A stretch of DNA of 64,000 bases from Geodermatophilus siccatus. GTDB taxonomy: Bacteria; Actinomycetota; Actinomycetes; Mycobacteriales; Geodermatophilaceae. Of this stretch, positions 61,709 to 64,000 are shown piece by piece (the first letter of the stretch is position 1; each line of letters starts with the position of its first letter). The notes beneath the pieces are model-generated. The model was not told the origin of the DNA and searched no databases. It saw nothing but the letters and a program-made list of their open reading frames with translations. A program made the position numbers and the translations under genes. The stretch lies in the NCBI RefSeq assembly GCF_900103785.1, contig NZ_FNHE01000003.1:496001-560000 (forward strand). The letters run 5' to 3'.

Positions 61709-62111
61709 CCCGCTCGCTCCCTCAGCCTCGTCCCCCGGATCCCGGCACAGCGGACGGCGATGTCACCCGGGCCGTCATCCCGTCCGGTGGGTTGCGGGCT
61801 CGTTTCCGCCTCTCGGCAGTCTCTCCGGCCGCCACCGCGTCTGCTCACTGGCGGCATGTCCTACCCCGCCACGGACAGGTCCGACCTCGGCGCCGATCCC
61901 GGCGGGAGCAGCCCCGTGTCCGTGCCCGACGTCACGGGGGTCCCCGCGAGCCGCTACCCGACCTGTACGGAGCGGTTCCGTCGGTTGATCCTCACCACTA
62001 GCAGCTCTGCCACCACGGCACCGGCGGCGTCGAGGAGCGCATCGAGCGCGGACCGAGCGGCCATCAGAGCAGCGACCGGAACCCGGCCGCGCATGCTGTG
62101 GTGAGACCGTA

Positions 62112-62276
62112 GTGGACGCGCTGGCGACGGTCGGGCCGAAGGTCGACGCGCGGCAGCTGTTCGAGCAGGACCGGGCCACCCTGCTGGGCCAGGTGCAGGG
62201 CTTGGACCCGGGCGACCGGGAGCGACCGACGGCTGCGGCGCCCTGGCTGGTCCGGGACGTCGGGTCGACGAGAAGC
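62112..62276 (+). pseudogene. N-terminal fragment of a DinB/mycothiol-dependent isomerase-type protein
   Basis: From a GTG the frame reads VDALATVGPKVDARQLFEQD, then RATLLGQVQGLDPGDRERPT and WLVRDV, the opening of MDMPI/DinB_2 proteins (lf..eR..Ll.lL..L.p.dW..pT.cpgW.vrDv..H). It then runs into the antisense of the next gene and the metal-binding histidines are absent. The stretch 61709-62111 before it holds no gene I recognise; a 46-codon minus-strand frame (61954-62094) is doubtful. Confidence 0.55.
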
Positions 62277-63569
62277 TCACCGCCGCGTCGCCGCGACCGG
62301 CCCACCGTCGCGCCCGTCGACCGCTCGTCGGGCACGCCGAGCCGCGTCGGCCGCCAGGCGCTCGAGCGGACCCCGGCCCACCGTCCTCCGCCAGGCGACG
62401 GCGAACGCGAGGGCCGCGACCACCTGGAGCAGGTAGCCCGGGGTGGCCGCGAACACGTCCAGCGGCGAGTTGATGAACAGGACGTGTGCCGTGTACAGGG
62501 TCAGGGTCATGCCCCCGGCCGCGGCGATCGGGGACAGCCACCTCCCCGCCCGGGGCGCGACCAGCAGCAGGGCTCCGAGCAGCGCAGTGCCCGCACCGAT
62601 GGTGTGGAGCAGGTCCAGTGGCGTCGAGGTGTGCGGCGCGGCGGTCGCCAGCCACCACCAGGTGTCCGTCGGCGTGATGCCGTCGCCGCCGAAGACGAGC
62701 AGGTTGCTGACCGCGGTCTCGCTGGAGCCGCTCGCGGCAGCCGTCGCGTAGAGCCGCGACTCCCCGCCCAGGGGCCCGAGCAGCACCGTCGACACCGCCC
62801 AGGCGCCGACCGCGACGGCGGCACCGGTGGCGAGCAGGCGGACGGCGACCCGGCGCTCGGACAGCCGCAGCCGGCCGATCGCGATCCCGATGCAGAGGTA
62901 GGCCATCCAGGGCAGCGCGGGGTAGAGCCCCGTGACGGTCAGCTCCAGCAGCGAGCCGAGGGGGTCGGTGACGAGCTGCCCCAGCGTGACGTTGTCACCG
63001 GACGCGGCCGGCAGCGCGGGCCGGACGAGGTGGCTGAGCACCGGGACGACGACCGCGATCGCCGTCCCGACGGCGAGCAGGACCCGCGTGGACAGCAACA
63101 CCATGGGGATCGCCAGGAGGAACAGCACCGCGTAGTACACGAGGATGACGGTGGCCAGGCTCGCATCGGTCCAACCGAGGAACAGGCCGACCGCGGCGAT
63201 GACCCCGGCGCGGGCGGCCAGGGACGCCGCGGTCGGCTTCCACTCACCGGCCTCGACCTGCCGCCGGCCGGTCATGAACGCGATGCCGATCCCGGCGAGC
63301 AGGGCGAAGGTGGCCGCCGACCGACCGGCCGCGAGCGCGTAGTGCCAGGTGACGTCACCGTTCTCGTCGTAGGCCCACAGCGAGTGCACCGCCATCATCC
63401 CCAGCAGGGCCAGGCCCCGGGTGACGTCCACGCCGACCAGCCGGCCGGGTGCCGCCAGGCGGTGCGGCTCCGGGGATCGACGCCGGTCCGTCCGCTCCCG
63501 GCCGGTTCGCGGTGGGCGGTGCAGTCCTGGAGCGCGAGATGGTGCGTCCGGCTGGTGCGGGCAGCTCAT
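62277..63569 (-). CDS. Acyltransferase-like multi-pass membrane protein (DUF418/HGSNAT-like)
   Basis: About 430 residues with ten or so membrane segments. It opens with the family motif RLVGVDVTRGLALLGMMAVH, followed by YALAAGRSAATFALLAGIGI, and ends with AGGMTLTLYTAHVLFI and a Trp/Arg tail. This pattern belongs to DUF418/DUF1624-type membrane proteins related to heparan-alpha-glucosaminide N-acetyltransferase, thought to move acyl groups to sugars across the membrane. The start is uncertain: ATG at 63569 is chosen, 63653 is possible; both lack a good Shine-Dalgarno. No partner gene is obvious. Confidence 0.75.
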   Translation of the reverse strand: MSCPHQPDAPSRAPGLHRPPRTGRERTDRRRSPEPHRLAAPGRLVGVDVTRGLALLGMMAVHSLWAYDENGDVTWHYALAAGRSAATFALLAGIGIAFMTGRRQVEAGEWKPTAASLAARAGVIAAVGLFLGWTDASLATVILVYYAVLFLLAIPMVLLSTRVLLAVGTAIAVVVPVLSHLVRPALPAASGDNVTLGQLVTDPLGSLLELTVTGLYPALPWMAYLCIGIAIGRLRLSERRVAVRLLATGAAVAVGAWAVSTVLLGPLGGESRLYATAAASGSSETAVSNLLVFGGDGITPTDTWWWLATAAPHTSTPLDLLHTIGAGTALLGALLLVAPRAGRWLSPIAAAGGMTLTLYTAHVLFINSPLDVFAATPGYLLQVVAALAFAVAWRRTVGRGPLERLAADAARRARRAVDGRDGGPVAATRR

Positions 63570-63683
63570 GGTCACCACGATGCGTGAGCCCGGCTGCGCA
63601 GCACATCCCATCGACCGGCTGCTGTGCACCCGCCGATCGGCGGGTCCTCCCACCGGCCGGCCGGCGTCGAGCTCTCGACTCCG

Positions 63684-64000
63684 TCAGTTCCCCGGGCGCT
63701 CCAATGACGCCTCCGGGAGACGACGGGAGGTGCTCACCGGCGCGGGTTGCGCCTCCCCGGGGAGGACGGCCTCGACGACGAAGCCACCGTCCGCGATGGA
63801 GCTGGCGCGGAAGACTCCACCGAGCTGTTCGGCGCGCTCGCGCAGGCCCACGAGGCCGTGGCCACCTCCACCGGGCATCGCGGGCGAGGGGGCGGCCTGC
63901 GGTGGCGGATCGTTGCGGACCGTGACCCGCAGGGCCGGCCCGGCCGGGGACAGGGTGACCGTGACCGGGGCGCCGGGCGCGTGCTTGCCGACGTTGGTCA
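63684..64000 (-). CDS. C-terminal end of a sensor histidine kinase, truncated by the window
   Basis: About 105 residues are visible; the 5' part lies beyond the right edge. N box TNVGKHAPGAPVTVTL and G box GHGLVGLRERAEQLGGVFRA identify the HATPase domain of a DesK/NarX-type kinase. The last ~25 residues are a disordered tail. The kinase is transcribed toward the acyltransferase gene; the partner regulator is not in view. Confidence 0.85.
   Translation of the reverse strand, partial: TNVGKHAPGAPVTVTLSPAGPALRVTVRNDPPPQAAPSPAMPGGGGHGLVGLRERAEQLGGVFRASSIADGGFVVEAVLPGEAQPAPVSTSRRLPEASLERPGN

Noticed and set aside
59075..62104. 1009-codon plus-strand open frame
   Set aside because: It is antisense to the P-type ATPase gene; low-complexity Gly/Arg/Gln composition and no domain.
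62112..63587. 491-codon plus-strand open frame
   Set aside because: Mostly antisense to the acyltransferase-like gene; only the first ~55 codons look like a real protein fragment, and these are listed as a pseudogene.
1..64000. CRISPR arrays
   Set aside because: I saw no regularly spaced direct repeats of 25-40 bp with unique spacers; the only short tandem unit is the 16-bp repeat at 21054-21124.

Overview
The window is GC-rich throughout, uses many GTG starts and overlapping ATGA/GTGA junctions, and carries actinobacterial families: a SARP regulator, GAF-ANTAR proteins, an Lsr2 remnant, DesK/NarL-type two-component pairs and a mycothiol-type isomerase fragment. An actinobacterium is near certain. 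Something close to the Geodermatophilaceae (Blastococcus, Geodermatophilus, Modestobacter) is my guess and cannot be proven from the sequence alone.

Layout. 1-3.0 kb: a SARP regulator running off the left edge, then a small secreted protein with a strong terminator. 3.6-24.4 kb: an accessory region bounded by two degenerate 3' fragments of a tRNA-Gly(TCC) gene. It holds a seven-gene restriction-modification operon (hsdM, hsdS, hsdR, a PD-(D/E)XK nuclease, an unknown protein, a GIY-YIG protein with a RAMA-like tail, and a 919-residue methylase-like protein with altered catalytic motifs). It also holds a tyrosine integrase with an excisionase, HEPN- and PIN-like genes, transposase remnants and unusual repeats. 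24.4-38.4 kb: an AraC regulator, four GAF proteins of which all four carry ANTAR-type C-termini, a Crp-like regulator, a PAS-GGDEF-EAL protein, and a belt of decayed genes (MEDS, GAF, cydB, EamA, SpoIIE phosphatase, lsr2). Two more tRNA-Gly fragments lie here, one beside a second copy of the module found at 23.7-24.4 kb. 38.5-48.2 kb: SixA-like phosphatase, FUSC membrane protein, a DUF3500 lipoprotein with a HupE/UreJ-like membrane protein, a two-component pair, an integrase remnant and a secreted hydrolase with an apparent frameshift in its Tat signal. 48.3-59.0 kb: a LysR regulator divergent from a ten-gene run for aromatic acid uptake and breakdown. 59.2-64.0 kb: a P-type ATPase, a membrane acyltransferase-like protein and the end of a histidine kinase.

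How the genes work together. The HsdM/S/R genes form a normal type I system. The four genes behind them are tightly packed in the same direction and look like an added nuclease and methylase-like layer; the cassette is flanked by imperfect direct repeats of about 38 bp, one of which lies at the 3' end of the integrase. In the catabolic run, an aromatic-acid MFS transporter, a UbiD decarboxylase with two UbiX-like proteins and a type I extradiol dioxygenase feed a lower pathway that I can name with some confidence: 4-oxalomesaconate tautomerase, LigJ-type hydratase and LigK-type aldolase, ending at pyruvate and oxaloacetate. No LigAB dioxygenase or LigI lactonase is present, so the true substrate is open.

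The most notable structural signals are four partial tRNA-Gly copies in one orientation, a ~130 bp hairpin-bearing repeat present three times, and a duplicated module of one unknown gene plus tRNA fragment. Together they suggest repeated integration at one tRNA-Gly locus. All functional assignments come from reading motifs by eye; no database search was run.
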